DNA of 34,645 bases from an uncultured Bacteroidota bacterium (GCA_903889745.1 CAISYO010000221.1:1-34645); one strand, 5' to 3'; positions 16,478 through 25,388 are shown, numbered from the stretch's first letter. Made by a program: numbers and translations. The notes: generated by a model from the letters alone, not told the origin.

Positions 16478-17143
16478 ATGAATTTTAAGTTTTTTGCCCT
16501 AATCATATTCTTTTTTTCTATGTTCAGTTGGGCACAGAAAGATACACCATTTAAGTCGCCAAAAATTAAATTAAATTGGAATGTTCCAGTTAAAACGGAA
16601 ACCAAATCAAAAGCTATTACATTGCCTTTTAAAAGTGTGTTAGATAAAGATGATTCTTATTTAAAGCGGTATTCCATTTTAAAAAAGGATAATGGACAGG
16701 AAAGTGTTTTGGTTGAAAAAACAAAATTTAAAAATCCGGGTGAAGATTTAAAAAATAAATTAAATAATAGAGATAAAGCCATTCAACCCGAATATAGAAG
16801 TAATCAATTTTTAGGAGAGTTTAAAACTAAGGCAAAATATGTAAAAATAGTGTGTAGAGATCACGAATATCCTGACGGTGACCGAGTGAAATTACTATTG
16901 AATGATCGCACTATTATTAATGAAATTTTATTAGAAGCCAATGTTAAAGAATATTATGTAGACATAACAAACGGATTTAATAAATTAGATTTTGAAGCGT
17001 TAAATCAAGGTACTTCTGGACCAAACACAGCAGCTTTTGCAGTTTATGATGATTCGGGAAATTTAATTACTTCAAATGAATGGAATTTAACAACCGGAAT
17101 TAAAGCCACTATTGTTGTGGTTAGGGAAGAAGAAAAAAAATAA
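16478..17143 (+). CDS. Secreted protein of unknown function
   Basis: 221 residues with a clear signal peptide (MNFKFFALIIFFFSMFSWAQ, cleavage near residue 19-20). The rest is lysine-rich up to about residue 100, then more beta-like, with YVKIVCRDHEYPDGDRVKLL and LNKLDFEALNQGTSGPNTAAF. The second half suggests a small beta-sandwich domain in which a D-x-D-x-D/R stretch (YPDGDRVK) might bind a metal. This is only an impression. I do not recognise the family. It is divergent from the TonB receptor (127 bases apart) and convergent with icd across a strong hairpin. Confidence 0.7.
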   Translation: MNFKFFALIIFFFSMFSWAQKDTPFKSPKIKLNWNVPVKTETKSKAITLPFKSVLDKDDSYLKRYSILKKDNGQESVLVEKTKFKNPGEDLKNKLNNRDKAIQPEYRSNQFLGEFKTKAKYVKIVCRDHEYPDGDRVKLLLNDRTIINEILLEANVKEYYVDITNGFNKLDFEALNQGTSGPNTAAFAVYDDSGNLITSNEWNLTTGIKATIVVVREEEKK

Positions 17144-17146
17144 GCA

Positions 17147-17181
17147 TAAAAAAAGCGTTCCAATTTGGAACGCTTTTTTTA
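17147..17181. terminator. Bidirectional terminator between the secreted protein gene and icd
   Basis: GCGTTCCA (17155-17162) and TGGAACGC (17166-17173) form a perfect 8-bp stem with a 3-base loop, extended by A and T tracts on both sides, so it can act on both strands. Confidence 0.9.
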
Positions 17182-17197
17182 TTTGAAAATTAAGATT

Positions 17198-18421
17198 TTA
17201 ACCTAATTTCTGATCTAAATTTACTTTTAACGTTTGAAGGAAATCTTCAGTAGTTAAATAATCAGCATCGGTTAAACCTTCTGGTTTTACTAACATTGCT
17301 AAATCTTTAGTCATTTTTCCACTTTCAACCGTTTCAATACACACTTGTTCTAATGTATGACAGAAGGTAATTAATTCTTGATTTCCGTCAAGTTTTCCTC
17401 TGTGTTCTAATCCTCTTGTCCATGCAAAAATTGATGCAATTGGATTGGTTGATGTTTTCTTTCCTTGTTGGTGTTGACGGTAATGACGTGTTACAGTTCC
17501 GTGAGCCGCTTCAGCTTCAACTGTTTTTCCATCAGGAGTAACTAAAACAGACGTCATTAGTCCTAATGAACCAAATCCTTGTGCCACGGTATCCGATTGA
17601 ACGTCTCCGTCGTAATTTTTACAAGCCCAAACAAATCCACCATTCCATTTCATGCATGAAGCAACCATATCATCAATTAAACGGTGCTCATAGATGATTC
17701 CATTCGCTTCAAAATCAGCTTTGTAATGTTGTTGATACACTTCTTCAAAAATATCTTTGAATCTTCCGTCATACGCTTTCAAAATAGTATTCTTAGTAGA
17801 AAGATATAAAGGCCATTTTTTAGTTAATGCCATTTGGAAAGAAGAATGAGCAAATCCATAAATACTTTCGTCAGTATTATACATAGACATTGCTACACCA
17901 TCCCCTTTAAAGTCATATACATTCCAAGTTGTAGTTTCACCTGCTTCGTTGGTAAAAGACATAGTTAAAGTTCCTTTTCCTTTGATCACTTTATCGGTAG
18001 CTTTGTATTGATCTCCAAATGCATGACGTCCAATAACGATTGGTTTTGTCCATCCTTGAACATAACGTGGTACATTACTCATGATGATTGGTTCGCGGAA
18101 AACAGTTCCACCAACGATATTACGAATTGTGCCATTTGGTGATTTCCACATTTCAGAAAGATTAAATTCTTTCACACGCTCTTCATCAGGAGTAATTGTG
18201 GCACATTTGATACCAACATTGTATTTTTTAATTGCTTCCGCAGAATCTATCGTAATTTGGTCTTTAGTAGCTTCTCTGCTTTCGATTCCTAAATCATAGT
18301 ATTTAATATCTAAATCTAAATAAGGAAGAATTAATTGCTCCTTAATAAAACTCCAAATGATTCGAGTCTTTTCATCGCCATCCAATTCTACTACTTGATT
18401 AGCTACTTTAATCTTTGCCAT
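17198..18421 (-). CDS. icd: NADP-dependent isocitrate dehydrogenase, eukaryotic-like type
   Basis: It oxidises isocitrate to 2-oxoglutarate in the citric acid cycle, producing NADPH. I take the ATG at 18421 (407 residues, [20 protein letters not shown]), because that is the standard N-terminus. An in-frame ATG nine codons earlier (18448) lies in a duplicated leader segment. Marks: the [12 protein letters not shown] stretch, the isocitrate-binding [22 protein letters not shown], a metal-site DDMVA, and [21 protein letters not shown] near the NADP site. These belong to the dimeric type II family of eukaryotic cytosol and mitochondria, not to E. coli Icd. The leader is unusual: see the tandem duplication and upstream ORF. 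Confidence 0.95.
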   Translation of the reverse strand: MAKIKVANQVVELDGDEKTRIIWSFIKEQLILPYLDLDIKYYDLGIESREATKDQITIDSAEAIKKYNVGIKCATITPDEERVKEFNLSEMWKSPNGTIRNIVGGTVFREPIIMSNVPRYVQGWTKPIVIGRHAFGDQYKATDKVIKGKGTLTMSFTNEAGETTTWNVYDFKGDGVAMSMYNTDESIYGFAHSSFQMALTKKWPLYLSTKNTILKAYDGRFKDIFEEVYQQHYKADFEANGIIYEHRLIDDMVASCMKWNGGFVWACKNYDGDVQSDTVAQGFGSLGLMTSVLVTPDGKTVEAEAAHGTVTRHYRQHQQGKKTSTNPIASIFAWTRGLEHRGKLDGNQELITFCHTLEQVCIETVESGKMTKDLAMLVKPEGLTDADYLTTEDFLQTLKVNLDQKLG

Positions 18422-18468
18422 ATTGTTAGGTTTAATTTCGATGCGCATCTTTTAATTTCGATGCGCAT
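18403..18468 (-). other. Possible upstream ORF overlapping the icd start
   Basis: An ATG at 18468 opens 21 codons ([11 protein letters not shown], then [10 protein letters not shown]) ending in TAG at 18405-18403, out of frame with and overlapping the icd ATG. It exists because the leader contains a 20-base duplication. No ribosome binding site is visible and expression is unproven. Confidence 0.3.
18431..18468 (-). repeat. Tandem 18-bp direct repeat in the icd leader
   Basis: TTTAATTTCGATGCGCAT occurs twice, exactly, at 18431-18448 and 18451-18468 (20-base period). Each copy holds the palindrome ATGCGCAT, and the first extends to the perfect 10-base palindrome GATGCGCATC (18440-18449). It could be an operator, or simply a duplication of an old start region. 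Confidence 0.85.
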
Positions 18469-18500
18469 TAAGTATTTTTTTGTATGTTAAAATGCGGTCA

Positions 18501-18508
18501 CAAATATA
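18501..18508 (-). promoter_or_regulatory. -7 box of the icd promoter
   Basis: TATATTTG on the minus strand. The predicted start near 18497 gives a leader of about 76 bases that includes both repeat copies. A TTG is found only 12 bases upstream, so the -33 element is poor. Confidence 0.45.
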
Positions 18509-18619
18509 ATAAATTCACTTCAATTCCGGGTAAAACCCAAGCGAAATCGTTTGAATTATTATTTTGATATTTTTAATCCAATAAATTATTAATTTGATAG
18601 TAATTGATAGGCAATTTTA

Positions 18620-19906
18620 TTAGAACTTCAAATTTATAGCTGGTAATAACTTACTGCTCACTTCTCCAAATCCAACTCTTACTTGCTCATTTTGACAAAA
18701 TCCACGAATAATCACAGTATCATTATCATTGATGAATTTACGTTCGCTGCCATCATTCATTTGAATAGGTTTTTGTCCACCCCAAGTCAATTCAAGCATT
18801 GATCCAAATGAATCTTCAGTTGGACCTGAAATAGTTCCGCTTCCCATCATGTCTCCTGAATTAATTCTGCAACCATTTATAGTATGATGTGCTAATTGTT
18901 GCGACATTGACCAATACATGTATTTGAAATTAGAACGAGACACAATAGTTTCTGCTGTATGTTCTGGTTTTATGGCTACTTCAAGGTTAATATCAAACGC
19001 CTTGTTTCCCTTTTGTTGTAAATAAGGAAGGGGAGTTGGAGATTGCTCAGGACCTTTAACTCTAAAAGGTTCTAAAGCATCCATAGTAACAATCCAAGGT
19101 GAAATAGATGAGGCAAAGTTTTTAGCTAAGAAAGGGCCAAGCGGTACATATTCCCATTTTTGAATATCACGCGCACTCCAATCATTAAATAAAACCATTC
19201 CAAAAATATGTTCTTCTGCTTCTTCAACAGGAATGGGTTCGCCCATTAAATTGGCATCAGTAGTAATAAAAGCAGTTTCTAATTCAAAATCTACTAATTT
19301 GGATGGACCAAAAACAGGATTTGTTTCACCATTTGGTAAAGTTTGCCCATAAGGTCTATGAACTGGTATACCAGAAGGAACAATAGTTGAACTTCTACCG
19401 TGATATCCTACCGGAATATGTAACCAGTTGGGTAATAAAGCGTTTTCTGGATCACGGAACATTTTTCCTACATTAGTCGCATGTTCTTTAGAACTATAAA
19501 AATCGGTATAATCGCCAATTTGAACAGGAAGCAACATTTCAATATCTTCTACTTTGAAAATGATAATTTCTCTATGTGCGCTGTTATCTCTAAGTTTAGG
19601 ATTGTTCTCGTCGAAAAGTTCGGCTAAACGATTTCGCACCAAACGCCATGTTTTTTTACCGTCTGAAATAAAGTTATTTAAGGTATCTTGCATAAACATA
19701 TCGTCAGTTAATTCAATACCTTCAAAATAACCGAGTTGTTGTAAAGCACCCATATCAATGGCGCAGTTACCAATTCGAGTACCTATCGTGATTACATCTT
19801 CTTTGGTAATAAAAACTCCAAACGGAATATTTTGAATAGGGAAATCGCTGTTTTCAGGGACATTGATCCATGATTTTCTGTTCGGATCATTAGCAATATT
19901 TGGCAT
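18620..19906 (-). CDS. fahA: Fumarylacetoacetase
   Basis: The last enzyme of tyrosine breakdown, splitting fumarylacetoacetate into fumarate and acetoacetate. The 428-residue length matches the full two-domain enzyme (the human protein has 419). Marks in order: the SH3-like N-terminal domain, DFYSSKEHATNVGKMFR with the metal Asp and the proton-abstracting His, WLHIPVGYHGRSSTIVPSG, the metal-binding ELETAFI, LFNDWSARDIQKWEYVPLGP, and NSGDMMGSGTISGPTEDSFG near the C-terminus. The gene stands alone between icd and glyA with a near-perfect promoter. No other tyrosine catabolic gene is in the window. Confidence 0.97.
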   Translation of the reverse strand: MPNIANDPNRKSWINVPENSDFPIQNIPFGVFITKEDVITIGTRIGNCAIDMGALQQLGYFEGIELTDDMFMQDTLNNFISDGKKTWRLVRNRLAELFDENNPKLRDNSAHREIIIFKVEDIEMLLPVQIGDYTDFYSSKEHATNVGKMFRDPENALLPNWLHIPVGYHGRSSTIVPSGIPVHRPYGQTLPNGETNPVFGPSKLVDFELETAFITTDANLMGEPIPVEEAEEHIFGMVLFNDWSARDIQKWEYVPLGPFLAKNFASSISPWIVTMDALEPFRVKGPEQSPTPLPYLQQKGNKAFDINLEVAIKPEHTAETIVSRSNFKYMYWSMSQQLAHHTINGCRINSGDMMGSGTISGPTEDSFGSMLELTWGGQKPIQMNDGSERKFINDNDTVIIRGFCQNEQVRVGFGEVSSKLLPAINLKF

Positions 19907-19943
19907 ATTTTTATTGTTAGTTTGTTGTTGAAAAATTATGAAT

Positions 19944-19974
19944 CAAATATAAAATTATCTGGCAATCTAACAAA
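19944..19974 (-). promoter_or_regulatory. fahA promoter, full Bacteroidetes consensus
   Basis: TTTG (19974-19971), 19 bases, TATATTTG (19951-19944) on the minus strand: exact agreement with TTTG-N19-TAnnTTTG. Leader of about 34 bases to the ATG at 19906. Confidence 0.8.
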
Positions 19975-19987
19975 CCTTTTTTGTAAA

Positions 19988-20016
19988 TTTGACCTAATTT
20001 TAACGAAATATTTTTG
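19988..20016 (+). promoter_or_regulatory. glyA promoter, predicted start on the ATG
   Basis: TTTG (19988-19991), 17 bases, TATTTTTG (20009-20016). The predicted start is at about 20020, on the ATG itself (20019), so the transcript would be leaderless. An alternative -7 box TAAATTTG at 19984-19991 would give a leader of about 24 bases but has no -33 element. Confidence 0.5.
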
Positions 20017-20018
20017 CA

Positions 20019-21293
20019 ATGCAACGCGACGAACAAATTTTTGACCTTATTCTTGATGAACAAGACAGACAAATTCACGGAATTGAATTAATTGCTTCAG
20101 AAAACTTTGTTAGTGACCAAGTAATGGAAGCTGCAGGTTCCTGTTTAACTAACAAATATGCAGAAGGCTATCCTGGTAAACGTTACTATGGTGGTTGTGA
20201 GGTAGTTGATGTAGTTGAGCAAATAGCTATAGATAGAGCAAAAGCTTTATTTGGTGCCGAATATGTAAATGTACAACCTCATTCGGGTTCTCAGGCAAAT
20301 ACGGCTGTTTTTGCAGCTTGTTTAAAACCAGGTGATACTATTTTAGGTTTTGATTTGTCGCATGGTGGTCACTTGACACATGGTTCTCCGGTAAATTTTT
20401 CTGGAAAATTATATAATCCAGTTTTTTATGGTGTAGAGGAAGAAACTGGGGTTTTGAATTATGATAAAATTCAAGAAATTGCTTCAGCCAATAAGCCAAA
20501 AATGATTATTGCGGGTGCTTCAGCTTATTCACGTGACATGAATTTTAAACGTTTTCGTGAAATTGCAGATAGCGTTGGAGCTTTATTGTTAGCAGATATC
20601 TCGCATCCTGCAGGTTTAATTGCCAAAGGATTATTAAACGATCCTATTCCTCATTGTCATATTGTAACCACTACAACTCATAAAACGTTAAGAGGACCAA
20701 GAGGTGGAATGATTATGATGGGGAAAGATTTTGAAAATCCATGGGGCTTAACTACGCCAAAAGGTGAAATAAGAATGATGTCGCATATATTAGATATGTC
20801 GGTATTTCCAGGTAATCAAGGCGGACCTTTAATGCATATTATTGCTGCTAAAGCAGTAGCATTTGGTGAATGTTTAACAGATGAGTTTTTCCATTATGCA
20901 ATGCAGGTTAAAAGCAATGCACTAGCAATGGCTCAAGCGTTCAATAAGAGAGGTTATAAATTAATTTCTGGAGGAACAGATAATCACATGATGTTGATTG
21001 ATTTGCGGAACAAAAATATTTCGGGTAAAGACGCTGAAAACGCATTGGTTAAAGCCGAAATTACCGTAAATAAAAACATGGTGCCATTTGATGATAAATC
21101 GCCATTTATTACTTCTGGAATTCGTTTAGGAACTCCTGCAATTACGACTCGTGGTTTAGTAGAAGAAGATATGGAAACGGTTGTTGCTTTAATTGATAAG
21201 GTTTTAATGAACCATACTGATGAAGCGGTTTTAGAGCAAGTGGCGGAAGAAGTAAATGAATTAATGAGCGAACGTGCAATGTTTGTGTTTTAA
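20019..21293 (+). CDS. glyA: Serine hydroxymethyltransferase
   Basis: A PLP enzyme that interconverts serine plus tetrahydrofolate with glycine plus 5,10-methylenetetrahydrofolate, the main source of one-carbon units. 424 residues, the usual bacterial length. Marks: [11 protein letters not shown] near the N-terminus, [29 protein letters not shown], the [19 protein letters not shown] loop, and the PLP lysine Lys222 in [14 protein letters not shown]. The start [11 protein letters not shown] is standard. One-carbon output feeds purine synthesis, for which guaB and purB lie further along the window. Single-gene unit ending in its own terminator. Confidence 0.98.
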   Translation: MQRDEQIFDLILDEQDRQIHGIELIASENFVSDQVMEAAGSCLTNKYAEGYPGKRYYGGCEVVDVVEQIAIDRAKALFGAEYVNVQPHSGSQANTAVFAACLKPGDTILGFDLSHGGHLTHGSPVNFSGKLYNPVFYGVEEETGVLNYDKIQEIASANKPKMIIAGASAYSRDMNFKRFREIADSVGALLLADISHPAGLIAKGLLNDPIPHCHIVTTTTHKTLRGPRGGMIMMGKDFENPWGLTTPKGEIRMMSHILDMSVFPGNQGGPLMHIIAAKAVAFGECLTDEFFHYAMQVKSNALAMAQAFNKRGYKLISGGTDNHMMLIDLRNKNISGKDAENALVKAEITVNKNMVPFDDKSPFITSGIRLGTPAITTRGLVEEDMETVVALIDKVLMNHTDEAVLEQVAEEVNELMSERAMFVF

Positions 21294-21314
21294 TTTATAG
21301 TTCTATAATTTATT

Positions 21315-21346
21315 AAAAGAGCAGTGTTTATTCACTGCTTTTTTTA
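21315..21346 (+). terminator. Terminator of glyA
   Basis: AGCAGTG (21320-21326) pairs with CACTGCT (21333-21339) around a 6-base loop, preceded by AAAA and followed by a run of Ts. Confidence 0.85.
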
Positions 21347-21355
21347 TGATATGAT

Positions 21356-21388
21356 AAAAAAAAAAATCCCGCAATTGCGGGATTTTTT
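21356..21388 (-). terminator. Terminator of rplS
   Basis: The perfect palindrome ATCCCGCAATTGCGGGAT (21366-21383) is flanked by an A-tract and a T-tract and so is symmetric. It lies between glyA's own terminator and the rplS stop, so it most likely serves the minus strand and backs up glyA. Confidence 0.85.
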
Positions 21389-21407
21389 ATACTTGAGAAA
21401 GTGGATA

Positions 21408-21764
21408 CTAGTTTTTGTATCTTCTTTCTTTGATTTTTGCTTTTTTACCAGTAAGTTCTCTAAAGTAGTAGATACGAGCTCTACGAACTTTACCTCTTTG
21501 GTTCACTTCAACTTTTTGTAATGCAGGTAAATTTACTGGAAAAATACGCTCCACTCCAATAGCTCCAGACATTTTACGAATAGTAAAAGTTTCAGTAGCT
21601 CCAGTTCCTCTTCTTTGGATTACAACTCCTTTGAAAAACTGAGTTCTAGTTTTTTCTCCCTCTTTAATTTCATAGTACACAGTGATTGTATCACCAGCAC
21701 TAAATTCTGGGAAATCTTTTCTTGTAACAAATTCGTTATTAACGAAATCAACTAAATTTGACAT
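21408..21764 (-). CDS. rplS: 50S ribosomal protein L19 (bL19)
   Basis: bL19 sits at the 30S-50S interface. The 118-residue protein shows the whole family pattern: the N-terminal [19 protein letters not shown], then [30 protein letters not shown], and [20 protein letters not shown] near the C-terminus. It follows trmD on the same strand, the classic trmD-rplS order, but here the gap is 192 bases and contains a full promoter and a possible structured leader, so rplS can be expressed separately. Confidence 0.98.
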   Translation of the reverse strand: MSNLVDFVNNEFVTRKDFPEFSAGDTITVYYEIKEGEKTRTQFFKGVVIQRRGTGATETFTIRKMSGAIGVERIFPVNLPALQKVEVNQRGKVRRARIYYFRELTGKKAKIKERRYKN

Positions 21765-21833
21765 AGTCTTTAAAATAATAAATTCGATTCAAAGCAACAT
21801 TCACGTCTATCGCCAGAGGTTGATTCAAAGTGG
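21765..21833 (-). ncRNA. Possible L19 mRNA leader
   Basis: The predicted 69-base leader of rplS contains a 9-base direct repeat, CTTTGAATC, at its start (minus strand 21830-21822) and again just upstream of an AT-rich run (21793-21785). The 28 bases between them include CAAC and GTTG (21823-21820 and 21799-21796) that can close a small stem. From memory, L19 leader candidates have been proposed for Flavobacteria. I cannot confirm that this one matches. Confidence 0.35.
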
Positions 21834-21836
21834 GTG

Positions 21837-21867
21837 CAAAAGTATTAAAAAAAATCGAATAAACAAA
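21837..21867 (-). promoter_or_regulatory. rplS promoter, full Bacteroidetes consensus
   Basis: TTTG (21867-21864), 19 bases, TACTTTTG (21844-21837) on the minus strand, an exact fit. It shows that rplS has its own promoter downstream of trmD. Confidence 0.8.
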
Positions 21868-21893
21868 TTTCAGATTCGAAAATATTTGGAAAG

Positions 21894-21950
21894 GGATTTT
21901 CGGACAATGGATTTTCGGAATATCAGAATATCAGAACATCAGAAAATCTA
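21894..21950. repeat. Short repeats in the trmD-rplS spacer
   Basis: GGATTTTCGGA occurs at 21894-21904 and 21909-21919. It is followed by the tandem octamers AATATCAG, AATATCAG, AACATCAG and a decayed AAAATCTA (21919-21950). They start 7 bases after the trmD stop. No function is evident. Confidence 0.7.
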
Positions 21951-21956
21951 AATTCA

Positions 21957-22637
21957 TTAATCATTTTCCAATAAATCGGGTCTTCTGTTTTTTGTGTGTT
22001 CGTAGGCCATGTCTTCTCGCCATTTTTCAATTTTTGGAAAATTCCCACTTAATAATATTTCAGGGACTTTCCATCCATTATAATCGGCAGGACGGGTATA
22101 AATTGGTGGCGATAGCAAATTATCTTGAAAGCTATCGGTCAAAGCCGAAGTTTCATCACTCAAAACACCAGGAATTAAGCGAATAATCGCATCACAAAAA
22201 ACAATGGCACCAATTTCTCCACCACTAAGCACATAATCGCCAATCGAAATTTCTCTTGTAATATGCATATCGCGAACACGTTGGTCTACACCTTTATAAT
22301 GACCACATAAAATCATGATATTTTCATACATAGAAATTGAGTTGGCCATTTTTTGATTTAATGTTTCACCATCAGGGGTCATATAAATGATTTCGTCGTA
22401 CGTTCTTTCGGTTTTAAGTTTCGAAATGCAGGCATCTATAGGTTGAACCATCATTACCATTCCTGCACCACCACCAAATTGATAATCATCGACACTCTTT
22501 TGTTTGTTGGTAGTGTAGTCTCTTAAATTGTGAAAATGAACTTCTACCAATCCTTTTTCAATGGCGCGTTTCATGATTGAAGCTTCAAACGGACTTCGCA
22601 TCAATTCTGGTAAAACGGTAATAATATCTATTCGCAT
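21957..22637 (-). CDS. trmD: tRNA (guanine(37)-N(1))-methyltransferase
   Basis: TrmD methylates G37 next to the anticodon, preventing +1 frameshifts. It is essential in many bacteria. The 226-residue protein has the SPOUT knot with [16 protein letters not shown] and [17 protein letters not shown], plus the N-terminal [13 protein letters not shown] and the [13 protein letters not shown] loop. It is preceded by a methyltransferase gene 17 bases upstream (probable operon) and followed by rplS. Confidence 0.97.
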   Translation of the reverse strand: MRIDIITVLPELMRSPFEASIMKRAIEKGLVEVHFHNLRDYTTNKQKSVDDYQFGGGAGMVMMVQPIDACISKLKTERTYDEIIYMTPDGETLNQKMANSISMYENIMILCGHYKGVDQRVRDMHITREISIGDYVLSGGEIGAIVFCDAIIRLIPGVLSDETSALTDSFQDNLLSPPIYTRPADYNGWKVPEILLSGNFPKIEKWREDMAYEHTKNRRPDLLEND

Positions 22638-22654
22638 TCGGCAAATATAATAGA

Positions 22655-23452
22655 TTATTTTTTAGTGGCCGATAACGAATACACCATTGGAATCTTATTT
22701 TTTAAATGTTTGATTCTGAATTTATTTGGTTCAAATTCTTCTGTTTCATTAAAACAATTATAAGGCGAATAATCAAATTCATTGAAGGAATTCAGTTCCA
22801 AACCATTTGTAATCAACGCATTTAGTAGTTCCGATGTAGGATGATTCCAAGTAATGGTTTGATTTGCAATTTCTGCCTCTCGATCGGCATAAGTTCCAGA
22901 CTCATCTTCTATAATGGCTTCGGTATTAAAATAATTATAAAAAATCTCTTTAAAATCGTTATCAAACATCCAAACTATTGGATGAAAATCGGCCATAACA
23001 AATTTGCCTCCTGGTTTTAAAAGCTGTGAAATTACTTTTGCCCATTTGTCAAGATCAGGAAACCAACCAATTGTTCCATAACTGGTAAATATAATATCAA
23101 ATTGTTCATTCAGATGATTGGGAGCGTCATAAATATCGCAGCAAACAAAAGAGGTATCTAAACCTAAATTTTGATTAATTTCTCTAGCTCTTTCAATGGC
23201 TTTGTCTGATAAATCGACACCAGTAGCCTTCGCACCCATTCTGGAAAAAGTCATAGTGTCTTGTCCAAAATGACATTGCAAGTGCAACACTTTTTTTCCT
23301 TTTACGTTACCAAGTAATTCTAATTCTATAGTATTTAAAGTTGATTTTCCTTGCAGAAATCCCTCCATGTCATAAAATTCAGAATCAATATGTACATCAA
23401 CTTTATTGTTCCAAGTCAATTTATTTATATTGATGTAGTCGCTCGTTTTCAT
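22655..23452 (-). CDS. Class I SAM-dependent methyltransferase, substrate unknown
   Basis: 265 residues with a Rossmann-type SAM site: [20 protein letters not shown] at about 53-72, the acidic residue in [12 protein letters not shown] near 78-89, and [15 protein letters not shown] as motif VI. An [18 protein letters not shown] segment between is typical of the small-molecule methyltransferases often annotated as UbiE-like. The substrate cannot be told. The gap of 17 bases to trmD suggests co-transcription, but a functional link is not implied. It is divergent from the immunophilin gene. Confidence 0.85.
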   Translation of the reverse strand: MKTSDYININKLTWNNKVDVHIDSEFYDMEGFLQGKSTLNTIELELLGNVKGKKVLHLQCHFGQDTMTFSRMGAKATGVDLSDKAIERAREINQNLGLDTSFVCCDIYDAPNHLNEQFDIIFTSYGTIGWFPDLDKWAKVISQLLKPGGKFVMADFHPIVWMFDNDFKEIFYNYFNTEAIIEDESGTYADREAEIANQTITWNHPTSELLNALITNGLELNSFNEFDYSPYNCFNETEEFEPNKFRIKHLKNKIPMVYSLSATKK

Positions 23453-23471
23453 GGTATTTATTTTTGTATAT

Positions 23472-23479
23472 CAAATCTA
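23472..23479 (-). promoter_or_regulatory. -7 box of the methyltransferase-trmD unit
   Basis: TAGATTTG on the minus strand fits TAnnTTTG and leaves a leader of about 16 bases. No TTG is found at the ideal -33 distance. Confidence 0.4.
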
Positions 23480-23491
23480 CTATTTATTTTG

Positions 23492-23499
23492 TAATTTTG
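23492..23499 (+). promoter_or_regulatory. -7 box of the immunophilin gene
   Basis: TAATTTTG fits TAnnTTTG with a leader of about 20 bases to the ATG at 23525. The nearest upstream TTG (23464-23466) is 25 bases away, a little long. Confidence 0.4.
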
Positions 23500-23524
23500 C
23501 ACTTTCAAATTAAAATTCAAAACA

Positions 23525-24457
23525 ATGGAAAACGGAATATACGCTAAATTTAATACCGCAAAAGGGGCTATTTTAGTAAAATTAACACACGATTTAACAC
23601 CAGGAACAGTAGGTAACTTCGTAGGATTAGCAGAAGGTCAATTAGAAAATTCAGCTCGTCCAATGGGTAAACCTTATTATGATGGATTAAAATTTCACCG
23701 TGTAATTCCTGATTTTATGATACAAGGTGGTTGTCCTCAAGGGCAAGGTACTGGTGGTCCTGGTTATAATTTTGATGATGAGTTTCATCCCAGTTTAAAA
23801 CATGATAAACCAGGCGTGTTGTCTATGGCAAACGCAGGTCTTGGGACAAATGGTTCTCAGTTTTTTATTACTCATGTTCCAACCAATTGGTTAGATGGAA
23901 AACATACTGTTTTTGGACATGTAATTGAAGGTCAAGACGTGGTTGATGCTGTTGAAGGTGATGATGCGTTAGAAAGTATTGAAATTATTAGAGTAGGTGA
24001 CGAAGCTAAAAATTGGAATGCTATTGAAGCATTCAGGACATTTGAAGGTTCTCGTGCAAAAAGAATTGCTGAACAAAAAAAAATGGCAGAGGAAGCTTTA
24101 GAAAAATTAGCTGCTGGTTTTCAAAAAACTGAAAGTGGTTTACGTTACCAAATTATTCAAAAAGGGAATGGAACTGCTGCAGAAAAAGGTAAAAAAGTAT
24201 CGGTACATTATCAAGGAGCTTTAGAAAACGGACAAGTATTTGATTCCTCTTATAAAAGAAAACAACCAATTGAATTTCAATTAGGCGTTGGTCAAGTAAT
24301 TGAAGGATGGGATGAAGGTATTGCTTTATTACAAGTTGGAGACAAAGCTCGTTTTGTAATACCTTCTTATTTAGGATATGGCTCTAGAGGTGCAGGAGGA
24401 GTTATTCCGCCAGATGCAACATTAGTTTTTGATGTTGAATTGATGGATGTAAAATAG
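23525..24457 (+). CDS. Dual peptidyl-prolyl isomerase: cyclophilin fused to FKBP
   Basis: One 310-residue protein with two unrelated proline isomerase folds. Residues about 5-160 are a cyclophilin: [20 protein letters not shown] carries the catalytic Arg, and [20 protein letters not shown] the substrate pocket. After a charged linker (about 175-205), residues 210-310 are an FKBP domain: [39 protein letters not shown] and [20 protein letters not shown]. No signal peptide is visible, so it should be cytoplasmic. Such cyclophilin-FKBP chimaeras (dual-family immunophilins) are known from flavobacteria and a few other groups. It is divergent from the methyltransferase-trmD unit. Confidence 0.95.
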   Translation: MENGIYAKFNTAKGAILVKLTHDLTPGTVGNFVGLAEGQLENSARPMGKPYYDGLKFHRVIPDFMIQGGCPQGQGTGGPGYNFDDEFHPSLKHDKPGVLSMANAGLGTNGSQFFITHVPTNWLDGKHTVFGHVIEGQDVVDAVEGDDALESIEIIRVGDEAKNWNAIEAFRTFEGSRAKRIAEQKKMAEEALEKLAAGFQKTESGLRYQIIQKGNGTAAEKGKKVSVHYQGALENGQVFDSSYKRKQPIEFQLGVGQVIEGWDEGIALLQVGDKARFVIPSYLGYGSRGAGGVIPPDATLVFDVELMDVK

Positions 24458-24478
24458 AATTGAAATAAATACATAAAC

Positions 24479-24509
24479 AATCCTGAGACATTGTCTTGGG
24501 ATTTTTTTT
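24479..24509 (+). terminator. Terminator of the immunophilin gene
   Basis: AATCCTGAGAC (24479-24489) pairs with GTCTTGGGATT (24493-24503), 11 pairs including two G-T, with a 3-base loop and a following run of Ts. Confidence 0.85.
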
Positions 24510-24536
24510 ATATTTACCTCAAATAAAAATCAAATT

Positions 24537-24833
24537 ATGAAAAAATCATTTTTAGTTGTATTCACATTTATGTTTAGTTTGCTTTCTTGTACTTCTCAAA
24601 AACAGGTAACAGCTCCAGTACAAACTATAGAAGTTGTAAGCATGAATACGGAAGAATCTGGAGAGAAAATGTTTCAAAAACGTTGTGCAGAGTGTCATGA
24701 TTTATATGCGCCCAATGCCTATACTTCACAACAATGGGAACCAATCGTATTTGAAATGCAAAAAAAAGGAGGAATTTCTAACGATGATACGTATTTGATT
24801 TTGGACTATTTGAAAAAAAATGCGAAACCATAA
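24537..24833 (+). CDS. Small c-type cytochrome lipoprotein
   Basis: 98 residues: a lipoprotein signal with lipobox LLSC (Cys18), a short linker, then one haem site CAECH at 50-54 in EKMFQKRCAECHDLYAPNAY. The family of short monohaem proteins carries electrons in the periplasm. Here the lipid anchor would keep it at a membrane. Possible axial methionine: the Met in FEMQKKGGI. Haem attachment would need the CcsBA encoded at 956. Electron partners are not indicated. Only 3 bases separate it from the next gene, so the two form an operon. Confidence 0.85.
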   Translation: MKKSFLVVFTFMFSLLSCTSQKQVTAPVQTIEVVSMNTEESGEKMFQKRCAECHDLYAPNAYTSQQWEPIVFEMQKKGGISNDDTYLILDYLKKNAKP

Positions 24834-24836
24834 AAA

Positions 24837-25343
24837 ATGAGAATTGTTTCTATCTTTTTTCTATTTTTTTCATTGAACTTGCTCGGGCAAGTGCCACATT
24901 GCGGGTTTGATTTTACGTCTTATTTAGTGGTAAAAGTCCATGAAGAAGGAAAATCTGATAATATTGCCGATTTGAAAATTTCCGTGGTCAACGAAAAAGG
25001 AGAAGAAATCATTAATGAAAACAATAAATACAGTTGGAAATACGGTAATCAGGCTTTGTTTTTTACTAGAAATCATTTAATTAGCAAATCCAACGAACCT
25101 GAGAAATGGTTTTTTCCCTATTCGGGAGACACGTATTTGCTTTCCGTAACTAATACTTTTCCTGCGGAAGAATTTTACATCAAAATTCAAGATACAAAAG
25201 GAAAATTTAAAGAACAATTAGTCCAGTTGCAAGCGTTTAATATGTATATTTTGTGTTCTAGTGAAAACGAACGCCAAGCTAGAACTTTTGGGCCAAGAAG
25301 TAATAATCCAATAGAAGTAGTACTTTCACCTGCAAAAAAGTGA
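24837..25343 (+). CDS. Secreted protein of unknown function, operon with the small cytochrome
   Basis: 168 residues with a signal peptide (MRIVSIFFLFFSLNLLGQ, cleavage near 18). The mature part starts with PHCGFDFTSYLVVKVH and has an alternating beta-like pattern (DLKISVVNEKGEEI, FYIKIQDTKGKFKEQLVQL). It contains two cysteines, in HCGFD and LCSSENERQA, which could form a disulfide. I do not recognise the family. It starts 3 bases after the cytochrome stop, so the two are very likely made together, but nothing in the sequence shows a shared task. Confidence 0.75.
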   Translation: MRIVSIFFLFFSLNLLGQVPHCGFDFTSYLVVKVHEEGKSDNIADLKISVVNEKGEEIINENNKYSWKYGNQALFFTRNHLISKSNEPEKWFFPYSGDTYLLSVTNTFPAEEFYIKIQDTKGKFKEQLVQLQAFNMYILCSSENERQARTFGPRSNNPIEVVLSPAKK

Positions 25344-25388
25344 TGGTATTGCTGTCGTAATAAACTTTTTTTTTGACTTGCATTTTCT

